Shown here piece after piece: positions 42,820 through 51,528 of a stretch of DNA of 64,000 nucleotides. Numbering within the stretch: the first letter of the stretch is position 1; every line of letters begins with the position of its first letter. This DNA is from Erysipelotrichaceae bacterium (GTDB lineage: Bacteria > Bacillota_I > Bacilli_A > Erysipelotrichales > Erysipelotrichaceae). The stretch covers positions 53,844 through 117,843 of the forward strand of contig JAFQZR010000022.1 in the NCBI GenBank assembly GCA_017405785.1, written 5' to 3'. Under the pieces are notes generated by a model. That model searched no databases, was not told the origin of the DNA, and saw only the letters and a program-made list of their open reading frames with translations. The translations under genes and the position numbers were made by a program.

Positions 42820-45177
42820 ATGTACAGAGTTGTTAAAAGAGATGGCAATATCGTAGAGTTTGATATAAAGAAAATCGCAGATGCCATCACCAAAGCATTT
42901 GAAGCCAGCAACAAGAACTATCATCCAAGCACGATCGACATGCTGGCTCTGAAAGTCACAAGTGACTTTGAACCGAAGATCAAGGATGATCTGATCGGTG
43001 TTGAAGATATTCAGGACAGCGCTGAATCAGTACTGATCCAGGCTGGTTACGATGATGTAGCCAAGAACTATATCTTATACCGTAAGCAGAGAGAAAAAGT
43101 CAGAAATGTCTCCGAGACAATGCTTGACTATAAGGAACTGGTCGACAGCTATGTAAAGGCCATCGACTGGAGAGTTAAGGAGAATTCCACCGTTACCTAT
43201 TCAGTAGGCGGTCTTATTCTGTCCAACTCCGGTGCCATCACTGCCAACTACTGGTTAAGTGAAGTTTATGACAAGGAAATCGGTGAAGCTCACCGTAACG
43301 GCGACATTCATATTCATGACTTAAGCATGCTGACAGGATACTGCGCAGGCTGGTCTTTAAAGCAGCTGATCCAGGAAGGCTTAGGCGGCGTTCCGGGCAA
43401 GATCACTTCTTCCCCGGCCAAGCACCTTTCAACTCTGTGTAACCAGATGGTCAACTTCTTAGGCATCATGCAGAATGAATGGGCCGGCGCTCAGGCATTC
43501 TCCAGCTTTGACACCTATCTGGCACCATTCGTCAAGGTCGACAACCTGGACTACCACGAAGTAAAGCAGTGCATCCAGAGCTTTGTCTATGGCGTCAATA
43601 CTCCATCCAGATGGGGTACCCAGGCTCCATTCACCAACGTTACTCTGGACTGGACCGTACCTGATGACCTGGCCGAACTGCCATGCTTGATCGGCGGCAA
43701 GGAAATGGATTTCAAGTACAAGGACTGCAAGGCTGAAATGGACATGGTCAACAAGGCTTTCATCGAGATCATGATCGAAGGCGATGCCAACGGTCGTGGT
43801 TTCCAGTATCCTATTCCTACTTATTCAATTACCAGAGACTTCGACTGGTCTGAAACGGAAAACAACAAGCTTCTGTTTGAAATGACCGCCAAGTACGGTA
43901 CTCCTTATTTCTCAAACTATGTCAACAGTGACATGGAACCAAGCGATGTCAGAAGCATGTGCTGCCGTCTGAGACTGGACTTACGTGAACTCAGAAAGAA
44001 ATCCGGCGGTTACTTCGGTTCCGGTGAATCAACCGGTTCCGTCGGTGTTGTCACCATCAACATGCCTAGACTGGCATACCTGGCCAAGGATGAAAAGGAC
44101 TTCTACACCAGACTGGGCAAGATCATGGACTTAAGCGCCCGCTCTTTGAAGATCAAGAGAGACGTCATTACCAAGTTACTGGAGAACGGCTTATATCCTT
44201 ACACCAAGAGATATCTGGGAACCTTCAACAATCACTTCTCAACCATCGGTCTGGTTGGCATGAACGAAGCCGGCCTCAACGCCAAGTGGTTACAGAAGGA
44301 CATGACTCATGAAGAGACTCAGCAGTTCACTATCAACGTTCTCAACTTCATGCGTGAGAGACTGTCAGACTATCAGGAAAAGTACGGCGACCTGTATAAC
44401 CTGGAAGCCACACCGGCTGAAAGCACTTCATACAGACTGGCCAAGATCGACAAGAAGAAATATCCTGAGATCAAGACTGCCAATGACATGGGTGATCCAT
44501 ACTACACCAACAGCTCACATCTGCCGGTAGGATACACTGATGACATCTTCTCAGCTCTGGACGTTCAGGACCAGCTGCAGACTCTGTATACTTCAGGTAC
44601 GGTATTCCATGCCTTCTTAGGTGAAAGACTTCCTGACTGGAAAGCAGCAGCTTCTCTGGTAAGAAAGATCGCCGAGAACTACCGTCTGCCATACTACACA
44701 ATGTCTCCGACATATTCAGTATGTGCCGAACACGGCTATCTTACCGGTGAACAGACTACCTGCCCGTATTGCGGACGTGCAACCGAAGTTTACAGCCGCA
44801 TTACCGGTTACTACAGACCGGTACAGAACTGGAACAAGGGCAAGGCTCAGGAGTTCTTAGACCGTAAGACATATTCCTTCTCCGGATTAGGCAACTACAA
44901 GGAAACTGCCAAGCCGGTAAGAGAGGAAAAGGCAGAAAGCGAAAAGGCTGAAGAATTACTGTTATTCACAACCAAGACCTGCCCTAACTGCAAGATCGTC
45001 AAGGACATGCTGGGCAAGAAGGGTATTGAGTACACAATAGTTGATGCTGAGGAAAACGCTGCTGAGTGCGATAAGTTCGAAGTTAACCAGGCACCGACTC
45101 TGATAGCCGTAACCAAGGATGGCTACGAGAAGTATGCCAACGCTTCCAACATCATCAAGTACATCAACAGAAAGTAG
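42820..45177 (+). CDS. nrdD: Class III anaerobic ribonucleoside-triphosphate reductase with fused glutaredoxin-like domain
   Basis: This 785-residue oxygen-sensitive glycyl radical enzyme makes deoxynucleotides. An ATP-cone occupies about 1-95 and the barrel core follows, with an M-C-C-R-L segment near 388. The C-terminal zinc site has C-A-E-H-G and C-P-Y-C-G near 640-655. The glycyl radical loop R-I-T-G-Y-Y-R-P lies near 663. After an acidic linker, residues 713-785 form a glutaredoxin/NrdH-like domain with C721-P-N-C724 and Q-A-P-T-L. A built-in dithiol protein suggests the NrdD2 type that takes electrons from NrdH/thioredoxin and not from formate; that link is known for the family, and its use here is inferred. 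It is in an operon with the MarR-NrdG fusion. Confidence 0.93.
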   Translation: MYRVVKRDGNIVEFDIKKIADAITKAFEASNKNYHPSTIDMLALKVTSDFEPKIKDDLIGVEDIQDSAESVLIQAGYDDVAKNYILYRKQREKVRNVSETMLDYKELVDSYVKAIDWRVKENSTVTYSVGGLILSNSGAITANYWLSEVYDKEIGEAHRNGDIHIHDLSMLTGYCAGWSLKQLIQEGLGGVPGKITSSPAKHLSTLCNQMVNFLGIMQNEWAGAQAFSSFDTYLAPFVKVDNLDYHEVKQCIQSFVYGVNTPSRWGTQAPFTNVTLDWTVPDDLAELPCLIGGKEMDFKYKDCKAEMDMVNKAFIEIMIEGDANGRGFQYPIPTYSITRDFDWSETENNKLLFEMTAKYGTPYFSNYVNSDMEPSDVRSMCCRLRLDLRELRKKSGGYFGSGESTGSVGVVTINMPRLAYLAKDEKDFYTRLGKIMDLSARSLKIKRDVITKLLENGLYPYTKRYLGTFNNHFSTIGLVGMNEAGLNAKWLQKDMTHEETQQFTINVLNFMRERLSDYQEKYGDLYNLEATPAESTSYRLAKIDKKKYPEIKTANDMGDPYYTNSSHLPVGYTDDIFSALDVQDQLQTLYTSGTVFHAFLGERLPDWKAAASLVRKIAENYRLPYYTMSPTYSVCAEHGYLTGEQTTCPYCGRATEVYSRITGYYRPVQNWNKGKAQEFLDRKTYSFSGLGNYKETAKPVREEKAESEKAEELLLFTTKTCPNCKIVKDMLGKKGIEYTIVDAEENAAECDKFEVNQAPTLIAVTKDGYEKYANASNIIKYINRK

Positions 45178-45182
45178 CATTA

Positions 45183-45214
45183 AAGGGTCGCTGCAAGGTG
45201 ACCCTTTTTTAAAG
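45183..45214 (+). terminator. Terminator after nrdD
   Basis: AAAGGGTC and GACCCTTT form the stem with T6 following. Confidence 0.85.
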
Positions 45215-45228
45215 AAAAGCACCGCATG

Positions 45229-45286
45229 AATCTGTTTTCGGGAAAACAATGTTTTGTCTTGGCCTGAAAACAGATTATGTTATAAT
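45229..45286 (+). promoter_or_regulatory. Promoter with nested inverted repeats for the cell-wall protein gene
   Basis: TTGGCC (45259-45264) and TATAAT (45281-45286) are 16 bases apart, with an extended -10 TGT. AATCTGTTTTC (45229-45239) and GAAAACAGATT (45266-45276) are a perfect 11-bp inverted repeat whose right arm fills the spacer. Inside it are TGTTTT-CGGG-AAAACA (45233-45248) and AAAAC-AAT-GTTTT (45243-45255). A repressor site is likely. Confidence 0.6.
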
Positions 45287-45319
45287 AAAGCATATTGCTT
45301 GAATATCAGGAGGTATCTG

Positions 45320-48136
45320 ATGAAATTGTTTATTAAAAAACTGCTGATTACACTGATCATACTTACAGGATGTTTTAACATCGTCCGTAACAGCGAAGTT
45401 GAGGCTGCCAGCCGGAAGGTAACAGTCAGCGTAACAGCCGATAAGATAAAGATCGATGTCAACGGAGTGGGTTCATCAGGAACTGCTGAAGTCCTCAGCT
45501 ATGAGCCTTATGATTACCACTCAGCCGATTCCATAAAGGGTTTGGCCGCGGGAAAAGGGAAGACTGCCGTAAAAGTCGCAGACTACAGCTGCGGCAGCAG
45601 TGCCACTATTGAGATCGACCGCTATGACAGTGAAGGCCATGACGGCTTATACCGCAAGTACTATGTCGTTCAGAATGGGAAGATCCTGGCCGGACCTTAC
45701 TATGCCAGTGAGATAGAATCAGTCAGAACGGTTGCGGCTTTTGACAACCCGACCAAGAAAGGTCTGATCATTGAAGATAACGATACCATCAACACAGCCG
45801 TTGAAATGGGTGTAACCAGAGCGGTAACCAACATTGACCTGGGAGACTTTGTTTACTCCAATGAAGATAAGGACGGCAATCCGGTCGATCACAGCAGTAC
45901 GCCTAACGCCATACCATTTGTTTCCAACGGTGAGACATTCTATTTTGAAGGCGGAAAGCTCCGGGGTCTGGACGGTACTCTGGCACCTTATGCCCGGGCG
46001 GGCATCAATGTCACGGCCATCGTCATTGCCTGGAGAGATCAGGCTGCTCAGTTTGGCTGTTATCCGGAGTCATTGAGATATGATATCAAGGGATCCGATG
46101 CGATTACTCTCGGCTTTAATACATCAAATGCCGGAGGCACCAAGTACTGGATCGCTGCCATGGAATTTCTGGCAGATCACTATTCCCAGGAAAACGGCAG
46201 AGTTTTCATCGACCGCTTTGCGATCGGCAATGAGATCGACTACTGCTACGACTGGTATCTGATACAGGACGGCAGACCTGATTCCAGCGGCTATTATCAC
46301 AAGCCGTCACTGGAAGTATTCATGGAAGAATATGCCCGCCGGTTAAGAATGGCCAATGCCGCCGTAAAGAAATATAACTCTGCAAGCCAGGTCTATATCT
46401 CTCTGACCCATAACTGGGCTGAAAGCAGCATGGAAAGCTACGTGGTTAACCAGAAGCACAAGAGATATCTGTCATACCGGCCGAAGGACATGGTTGACTG
46501 GCTGTGCAGTGTCGATGCCAAGCGCGGAGACTACAACTGGGGACTTAACGTCCATCCGTATCCGATTGGAACCACTTCCAGCAATCCGGCCATTACCGAC
46601 GTCAACCCGGCCTATCCGACCAAGAAAAACGGCATTGCGATCTCGCACAACGATTTCTTCAGCAATGCCCATCCGGTCAGCGGTGACTGGAAGACATCAC
46701 CATGGATCACAACTGTTAACCTGGAATTATATCAGTTATATCTGAAGCAAAGTGCCAACATGTACAAAGGCGAGGAATTACGCAATGTCATCATTACGGA
46801 AGCCTGCCTGTGCAATGTAGCCAAGGAAGATTACACCCAGAGGGAATACGAACAGTCAACCTATGAACAGGCTGCCTCCATTGCGATGATGTATTACAGA
46901 GCAGCTCATGTGGACTGCATCGATGAAGTAGACTACTTCAAGGGACGCGATCTGGAAACATACCGTTTGGGTCTGACGGAAAGAACCGGCGAAAAGAAGC
47001 CTGCCTGGTATGTCTGGAAATATGTCGATACCGAACTCAGCTTCAAGTATACCAACAAATACCTGGGTTATCTGACAGTTGACAAGCTGGCATCAGTAAC
47101 CAGCTATAAGGAACTGATGACCATCGTAAAATCAGAGTTCAACTGGAATGAAGCCTGGGATGTCAATAAGATCCAGACCAGAGACAGCGGTGAGACGGTC
47201 AATGAAACCGGTCTGTACCGCATCTACGGTGATAACAGATTTGAAACATCGATCAAGCTGGCTCAGGCTTACCTGGCTCAAAGCGGCAGGGAAAAGCTGG
47301 AGAACGTCATTGTTGCCAGCGGTGTAAACTTTGCGGATGCTCTGGCAGGAAGTTTTTTGGCAGCCAAGAAGAACGCACCGATCCTGATCGTCAGGGATGA
47401 CAAGATCTCCATGATCGCTGACTTCATTAAGGAAAACCTGGAAGAAGGCGGACGAGTCTACATTCTGGGCGGTACCAGTGCCGTATCAGGTCAGATGGAA
47501 AGTGCTCTTGACGGCCTTAAAGTCAGAAGACTGGCCGGCAATAACAGATATGAGACCAACCTGAAGATACTGGAGGCAGCTGAAGTAGGCGACAGTGCCA
47601 TTCTGGTATGTACCGGTAACAACTTTGCGGACAGTTTGAGTGCTTCCGCTTCAGGTAAGGCCATTTTACTGGTAAAGGACAGTCTGAATGATGCTCAGAT
47701 CAGCTTCATCAAGGAAAACAAAGAGAACAGCTTCTACATTCTGGGCGGAACGGCAGCCGTAAATACCTCAGTTGAGAATCAGCTGAAGAAGTATGTTGAA
47801 CCAAAGAGACTGGCTGGCGGTAACAGACACGAGACCTCAACCCTGATTGCCAGAGAGTTCTTCTCTGAACCGGAGATCGCGGTATTTGCCTACAGTAAGA
47901 ATTTCCCGGATGGCTTATGTGCCGGACCTCTGGCCTACATGTTAAAGGCTCCATTGATCCTGACAGCTCCGGGCTCAACGGCTCAGGCTGAAAGCTATAT
48001 CAAGAAGGAACACACTGAACTTGGTGTTGTAACAGGCGGTGCGGGATTAATCTCCGACAAGGATCTGCTGAAGATCTACATCAATACTCTTAACGATAAG
48101 GTCAGAACCTGGAAGAAGGGAAAGATCTTTGATTAA
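45320..48136 (+). CDS. Secreted cell-wall protein: DUF5722/glycosidase-like domain plus three CWB2 repeats
   Basis: This 938-residue secreted protein has an N-terminal signal peptide (about 1-30), a small beta domain (about 32-130), a catalytic-looking alpha/beta barrel (about 150-620), and three cell-wall-binding type 2 repeats (about 640-925). The barrel has F-A-I-G-N-E-I-D at about 310 and I-I-T-E-A-C at about 495. These are placed like the acid/base and nucleophile glutamates of clan A glycosidases, as in DUF5722. The repeats each start with R-I/L-Y/A-G-x-N/D-R-x-E-T, the usual CWB2 opening, and anchor the protein to secondary wall polymers. ATG 45320 has AGGAGG 6 bases upstream. The substrate is unknown; a polysaccharide is likely. 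Confidence 0.85.
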   Translation: MKLFIKKLLITLIILTGCFNIVRNSEVEAASRKVTVSVTADKIKIDVNGVGSSGTAEVLSYEPYDYHSADSIKGLAAGKGKTAVKVADYSCGSSATIEIDRYDSEGHDGLYRKYYVVQNGKILAGPYYASEIESVRTVAAFDNPTKKGLIIEDNDTINTAVEMGVTRAVTNIDLGDFVYSNEDKDGNPVDHSSTPNAIPFVSNGETFYFEGGKLRGLDGTLAPYARAGINVTAIVIAWRDQAAQFGCYPESLRYDIKGSDAITLGFNTSNAGGTKYWIAAMEFLADHYSQENGRVFIDRFAIGNEIDYCYDWYLIQDGRPDSSGYYHKPSLEVFMEEYARRLRMANAAVKKYNSASQVYISLTHNWAESSMESYVVNQKHKRYLSYRPKDMVDWLCSVDAKRGDYNWGLNVHPYPIGTTSSNPAITDVNPAYPTKKNGIAISHNDFFSNAHPVSGDWKTSPWITTVNLELYQLYLKQSANMYKGEELRNVIITEACLCNVAKEDYTQREYEQSTYEQAASIAMMYYRAAHVDCIDEVDYFKGRDLETYRLGLTERTGEKKPAWYVWKYVDTELSFKYTNKYLGYLTVDKLASVTSYKELMTIVKSEFNWNEAWDVNKIQTRDSGETVNETGLYRIYGDNRFETSIKLAQAYLAQSGREKLENVIVASGVNFADALAGSFLAAKKNAPILIVRDDKISMIADFIKENLEEGGRVYILGGTSAVSGQMESALDGLKVRRLAGNNRYETNLKILEAAEVGDSAILVCTGNNFADSLSASASGKAILLVKDSLNDAQISFIKENKENSFYILGGTAAVNTSVENQLKKYVEPKRLAGGNRHETSTLIAREFFSEPEIAVFAYSKNFPDGLCAGPLAYMLKAPLILTAPGSTAQAESYIKKEHTELGVVTGGAGLISDKDLLKIYINTLNDKVRTWKKGKIFD

Positions 48137-48142
48137 AGCACA

Positions 48143-48175
48143 GAAAAAGCTCACGGTTGTGAGCTTTTCTTTTGC
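48143..48175 (+). terminator. Terminator
   Basis: AAAAGCTCAC and GTGAGCTTTT pair around GGTT, followed by a T-rich tail. It could also work for the converging minus-strand gene ending at 48178. Confidence 0.85.
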
Positions 48176-48177
48176 CT

Positions 48178-48543
48178 TTATTCTTCCTTTTTCAGGAAAT
48201 GTTCTTTTATGGCATTGAAGCTTTCATCAGAGATGACATGTTCAATGCGGCAGGCATCCTGTTCGGCTGTGTCTTCCGGCACCCCGATGGCCATGAAGCA
48301 TTTCTGCAGAATGACATGGCGTTCATAGATCTTTTCAGCGATCTCACGGCCACTTTCAGTCAGGGTGATGGCACCGTTACCGGCCACTTCGATATGACCC
48401 TGATTCTTCAGAATGGAAAGCCCGCGGGAAACGGAAGGCTTGGTAAAATTCATGTAGTTACTGATGTCGATGGCCCTGACTCTTTCCTGTTTTTTGGACA
48501 GTAACAGGATGGTTTCCAGGTACATTTCTCCGGATTCATGCAT
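48178..48543 (-). CDS. DtxR/MntR-family metal-dependent regulator
   Basis: This 121-residue protein begins with a winged helix (Y-L-E-T-I-L-L-L at about 8, K-P-S-V-S-R-G-L at about 34, then the wing G-N-G-A-I-T-L-T). A dimerisation region contains E-R-H, C and E-H-V-I-S residues that form the metal site of DtxR/MntR proteins. The C-terminal SH3-like domain is absent, as in MntR-like short members, and it is slightly shorter than B. subtilis MntR (142). It probably represses metal uptake when manganese or iron is bound. No metal transporter is adjacent. Confidence 0.85.
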   Translation of the reverse strand: MHESGEMYLETILLLSKKQERVRAIDISNYMNFTKPSVSRGLSILKNQGHIEVAGNGAITLTESGREIAEKIYERHVILQKCFMAIGVPEDTAEQDACRIEHVISDESFNAIKEHFLKKEE

Positions 48544-48565
48544 AATAGATTTCCTCGTTTCTTTT

Positions 48566-49120
48566 TTATCTTATCAGATCCAGGCATTTGTCAGGTTCCC
48601 GGGCATACAGTGAACGGACAATTACCTTATCATTCAGATTTTCTTCTTTCAGCATCTCATCTAATACTTCCATGAAGATGCCGCGCTTATTAACCAGTTT
48701 GGTGTTCCGCAGTACTTCCTGCAGAGCAGTTCTTCCTTCAAAGGATCCGTACCAGTCTCCCTGACAGGTATAATCAACACCGCAGGAAGGGGATCCGTCA
48801 ATACCGACAATGCCTAACACTTCAAAGGAAGGATTGGAAAGGTATTCCTTCAGCTGCTGAATGATCGGAGTCAGGATCTTGTGGCAGTGTTCTCTGAAGA
48901 ACGGATTGTCAAACTGATCAGAGACATGGCCCCAGCGTCTGGACCCGTAAAGGGTAAATTCCGGACATGGCAGCTGAACGATCTGAATGCCGTTATTCAG
49001 GGCAGTGGACACAAACTGCAGACGCAGTTTTTCTTCTGCATCAATGCTCTGCTGGTTATACAGAACGACTTTGGAAGCGGTATTCAGTATGCAGTGTGAT
49101 ACAAATATTACCTTTTTCAT
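48566..49120 (-). CDS. TudS-related (DUF523-like) putative desulfidase
   Basis: This 184-residue protein has three cysteines in the contexts S-H-C-I-L-N (about 10), L-P-C-P-E-F (about 52) and S-P-S-C-G-V (about 112). This is the spacing expected of TudS/DUF523 proteins, which hold a [4Fe-4S] cluster and remove sulfur from thio-compounds such as thiouracil. No membrane segment is seen. It is 22 bases upstream of the DtxR-type regulator in the same direction, so the two may be co-transcribed. Desulfidase activity is inferred from the cysteine pattern. Confidence 0.8.
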   Translation of the reverse strand: MKKVIFVSHCILNTASKVVLYNQQSIDAEEKLRLQFVSTALNNGIQIVQLPCPEFTLYGSRRWGHVSDQFDNPFFREHCHKILTPIIQQLKEYLSNPSFEVLGIVGIDGSPSCGVDYTCQGDWYGSFEGRTALQEVLRNTKLVNKRGIFMEVLDEMLKEENLNDKVIVRSLYAREPDKCLDLIR

Positions 49121-49280
49121 ATGTGCTGCCCTCTTATAGATATATTACCATATTTGTGAAAAGATATCATTTTGACCTGTATTCATTTTTGTGTTTTAAT
49201 AGTACTTAGTAAAGGTGTCATAATCATCTATGCCAGATGGACATTTTTATGCTTCTTATCTGTAATCAAGGGAGAATTGT

Positions 49281-49907
49281 ATGACCGAAAAGAAAAGTTC
49301 AATTAAAGATGATTTTACAACGTTATCGATAATATTAATACTGATAGGTATAACCGCAAATGTTATAGGCGGTAAACTTGCTTACATCCTACATCTTCCA
49401 ATGTATCTGGATACCATAGGCACGATCTTCGCCAGCATCGTTGCCGGTCCCTGGATCGGTGCCATCACCGGTTTGCTGAGCAATGTAGTCAACGGTATTA
49501 TGGATCCTATATATTTCTGGTTCATTCCTGTCAACATTATTACCGGTCTTATAACAGGTTTCCTGTCAAGAGCAGGCTGGTTTACCAAATGGGAAAAGGG
49601 ATTGTTGGCAACGTTTATTCAGGCAGTTGCCTCTTCAATCGCCTCAACAATACTGGCGGTTCTGGTTTTCAACGGTATAATTGACTCAGGAACATCAATA
49701 ATTTCGGAGGCGATGATCAGGACAGGTCATAATATCTGGACAGCAGTCGGAATGGTTGAACTGATCTGGACAATCATAGACAGAATCATCTCCTGGCTTA
49801 TAAGCTTAGGCATATGCAACGTCATTCCTAACAGAACACTGCTTAAATTCCCGTTAGGTCACTTATACCTCAGCGGACAGAATAATAAAGAGAATAATCA
49901 GGGGTAG
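49281..49907 (+). CDS. ECF transporter S component, probably for a nucleoside
   Basis: This 208-residue protein has about six membrane helices and the typical S-component start (L-I-L-I-G-I-T-A-N-V-I-G-G). It continues with P-M-Y-L-D-T-I-G-T-I-F-A-S and G-P-W-I-G-A-I-T-G. S components bind a vitamin or metabolite and dock to a shared energising module, which is not encoded here. It lies 45 bases before uridine phosphorylase, so a pyrimidine nucleoside is the likely cargo. That is guilt by association. AGGGAGA precedes the ATG. Confidence 0.88.
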   Translation: MTEKKSSIKDDFTTLSIILILIGITANVIGGKLAYILHLPMYLDTIGTIFASIVAGPWIGAITGLLSNVVNGIMDPIYFWFIPVNIITGLITGFLSRAGWFTKWEKGLLATFIQAVASSIASTILAVLVFNGIIDSGTSIISEAMIRTGHNIWTAVGMVELIWTIIDRIISWLISLGICNVIPNRTLLKFPLGHLYLSGQNNKENNQG

Positions 49908-49930
49908 TGGTTCTTCCACTCCCTTTTTGT
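49898..49930 (+). terminator. Hairpin between S component and uridine phosphorylase
   Basis: GGGTAGTGG pairs with CCACTCCC around TTCTT with one bulged base, followed by T5-G-T4. It may let part of transcription through to the next gene, which has its own AGGAGG. Confidence 0.7.
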
Positions 49931-49952
49931 TTTAAATCAGGAGGAATCGGGG

Positions 49953-50717
49953 ATGCCAAGAATTCAAAGTAAAGAAGTTTTAGCTCATGACGGCAGCGGC
50001 AGACAGTATCACATAAACTGTAAGAAGGGTGAAATAGGCAAGTATGTTCTGCTTCCGGGAGATCCTTTCAGAACGGATATCATTGCCCGGCATTTTGATG
50101 ATCCTCATCTGGTAGCTCATAACCGTGAGCATAAAACCTGGAGCGGTTATCTGGATGGCGAACTGGTCTCAGTCACCAGTACAGGCATGGGCGGACCGTC
50201 CACAGCTATCTGTGTGGAAGAACTGATACACTGCGGTGCCGAGGTTTTCATACGCGTAGGAACCTGCGGCAGGATCTGTGAGGAAAGCTATGATCCTTCT
50301 CTGGAAGGATGCATCATTACCGGTGCCATTCGAGATGAGGGTACTACCGTACATTACATACCGATAGAGTATCCGGCAATAGCTGACAGAGAGATCACCA
50401 ATGCTCTGGTCAAGGCAGCCAAAGATCTGGGCTATCCGTTTGCGGAAGGCATTGCCCAGTCCAAGGATTCATTCTACGGTCAGCATGATCCTGACAGCAT
50501 GCCTGATGCTCCGAGACTGCGTGAGAGATGGCAGGCTTGGGAAAGAGCCGGCGTCATGGCTTCGGAGATGGAAGCGAGCACCTTGTTTGTTGTTTCGATG
50601 ATCAGAGGAGTCAGGGCAGGGGGAATCATGGCTTACGGGACAATGAATGACCATACCATTGAAATAGCCTGTCAGGCTATCAGATATCTGATCCGGGCTG
50701 AAAAGGAGCGGAAATAA
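49953..50717 (+). CDS. udp: Uridine phosphorylase
   Basis: This 254-residue protein of the NP-I nucleoside phosphorylase family splits a nucleoside with phosphate into base and ribose 1-phosphate. Motifs are L-P-G-D-P-F-R (phosphate loop) at about 33, S-T-G-M-G-G-P-S at about 73, R-V-G-T-C-G at about 97, and M-A-S-E-M-E-A-S-T near 200 (ribose-binding Glu-Met-Glu). A long central insert with Y-G-Q-H and R-E-R-W-Q-A-W fits uridine phosphorylases better than purine enzymes. It is paired with an ECF S component for salvage. The stop overlaps the next start by one base. Confidence 0.87.
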   Translation: MPRIQSKEVLAHDGSGRQYHINCKKGEIGKYVLLPGDPFRTDIIARHFDDPHLVAHNREHKTWSGYLDGELVSVTSTGMGGPSTAICVEELIHCGAEVFIRVGTCGRICEESYDPSLEGCIITGAIRDEGTTVHYIPIEYPAIADREITNALVKAAKDLGYPFAEGIAQSKDSFYGQHDPDSMPDAPRLRERWQAWERAGVMASEMEASTLFVVSMIRGVRAGGIMAYGTMNDHTIEIACQAIRYLIRAEKERK

Positions 50718-51502
50718 TGAAAAGATTTGTTCTGTTACTGATCGCAGTACTGTTATGCATCAGTCTTTCAGGCTGCTCCGAAGAAACCGGTGAAAAAACC
50801 GAGCAGGCATATGCAGTCTTAACTGATGAGGGCAGCCTGGTGTTTTTCAGGAGCACGGAAGAATATGAGAATAACACTGTGTATGACAGTGTTAAGGATA
50901 TTTCCGGTTATACGTATTCAGGAAAGGTCTTTGGCGGTATTGAGACATACAATAACAATTATGACAGTGTTTCCTGGTATTCCTATGCTGATTCGATCAA
51001 GACAGTACGAGTCTCACCGGGTCAGACCATTGCGCCGATAAAGATGAGCGGGTGGTTTTCAGGATGCAGGAATCTTGAATCATTCTCCGCTACAGGCTTT
51101 GACACCAGCAATGTCATTACCATGGACCTGCTGTTTTACGGTTGCAGGTCTCTGACCAGTCTGGATCTGAGCAGCTTTGATACCAGGAATGTTACAGGGA
51201 TGGCCTGGATGTTCATTAACTGCGTTTCTCTGGAAAGCCTGGATATCAGCAGTTTCAACACCAGCAAAGTCAAAAACATGGATTCCATGTTCCTCAACTG
51301 CAATTCCCTGATCAGCTTAACGCTGGGCAAAGACTTTGTTGGCTTTGATTCCACCACAAGCCTGCTGTTTCAGCTGTGGACAAACGGTGAAGTTGTCAAG
51401 ACAACGACAGAGCTGTACAGAGAATATCCGGCTAATGCGGAAGAAATGGCCGGAACATGGACGTTATTCGTCGAAGAAGAGCAGAATACGGTAAAACCGT
51501 AA
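50717..51502 (+). CDS. BspA-like lipoprotein with DUF285 repeats
   Basis: This 261-residue lipoprotein (lipobox L-S-G-C at about residue 18) contains about three DUF285/BspA-type repeats between about 115 and 210. Each is of the form L-x-S-L-D-L/I-S-S-F-D/N-T-x-x-V-x-x-M-x-x-M-F, typical of surface proteins of gut and oral anaerobes. Its ATG overlaps the stop of uridine phosphorylase, so translation is coupled. This is an odd pairing for a surface protein. Most relatives are much larger adhesins. Confidence 0.85.
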   Translation: MKRFVLLLIAVLLCISLSGCSEETGEKTEQAYAVLTDEGSLVFFRSTEEYENNTVYDSVKDISGYTYSGKVFGGIETYNNNYDSVSWYSYADSIKTVRVSPGQTIAPIKMSGWFSGCRNLESFSATGFDTSNVITMDLLFYGCRSLTSLDLSSFDTRNVTGMAWMFINCVSLESLDISSFNTSKVKNMDSMFLNCNSLISLTLGKDFVGFDSTTSLLFQLWTNGEVVKTTTELYREYPANAEEMAGTWTLFVEEEQNTVKP

Positions 51503-51528
51503 AAAAAAGGCTTCGATGAAGCCTATAC
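51499..51528 (-). terminator. Terminator for the epimerase-rsuA-rsmF operon
   Basis: On the minus strand AGGCTTC-ATC-GAAGCCT is followed by T8. The stem overlaps the last codons of the epimerase gene. On the plus strand there is no T run, so the BspA-like gene has no clear own terminator. Confidence 0.8.

Noticed and set aside
45229..45276. Catabolite-response (cre) element before the cell-wall protein
   Set aside because: The repeats lack the central CG and the TG...CA spacing of cre sites.
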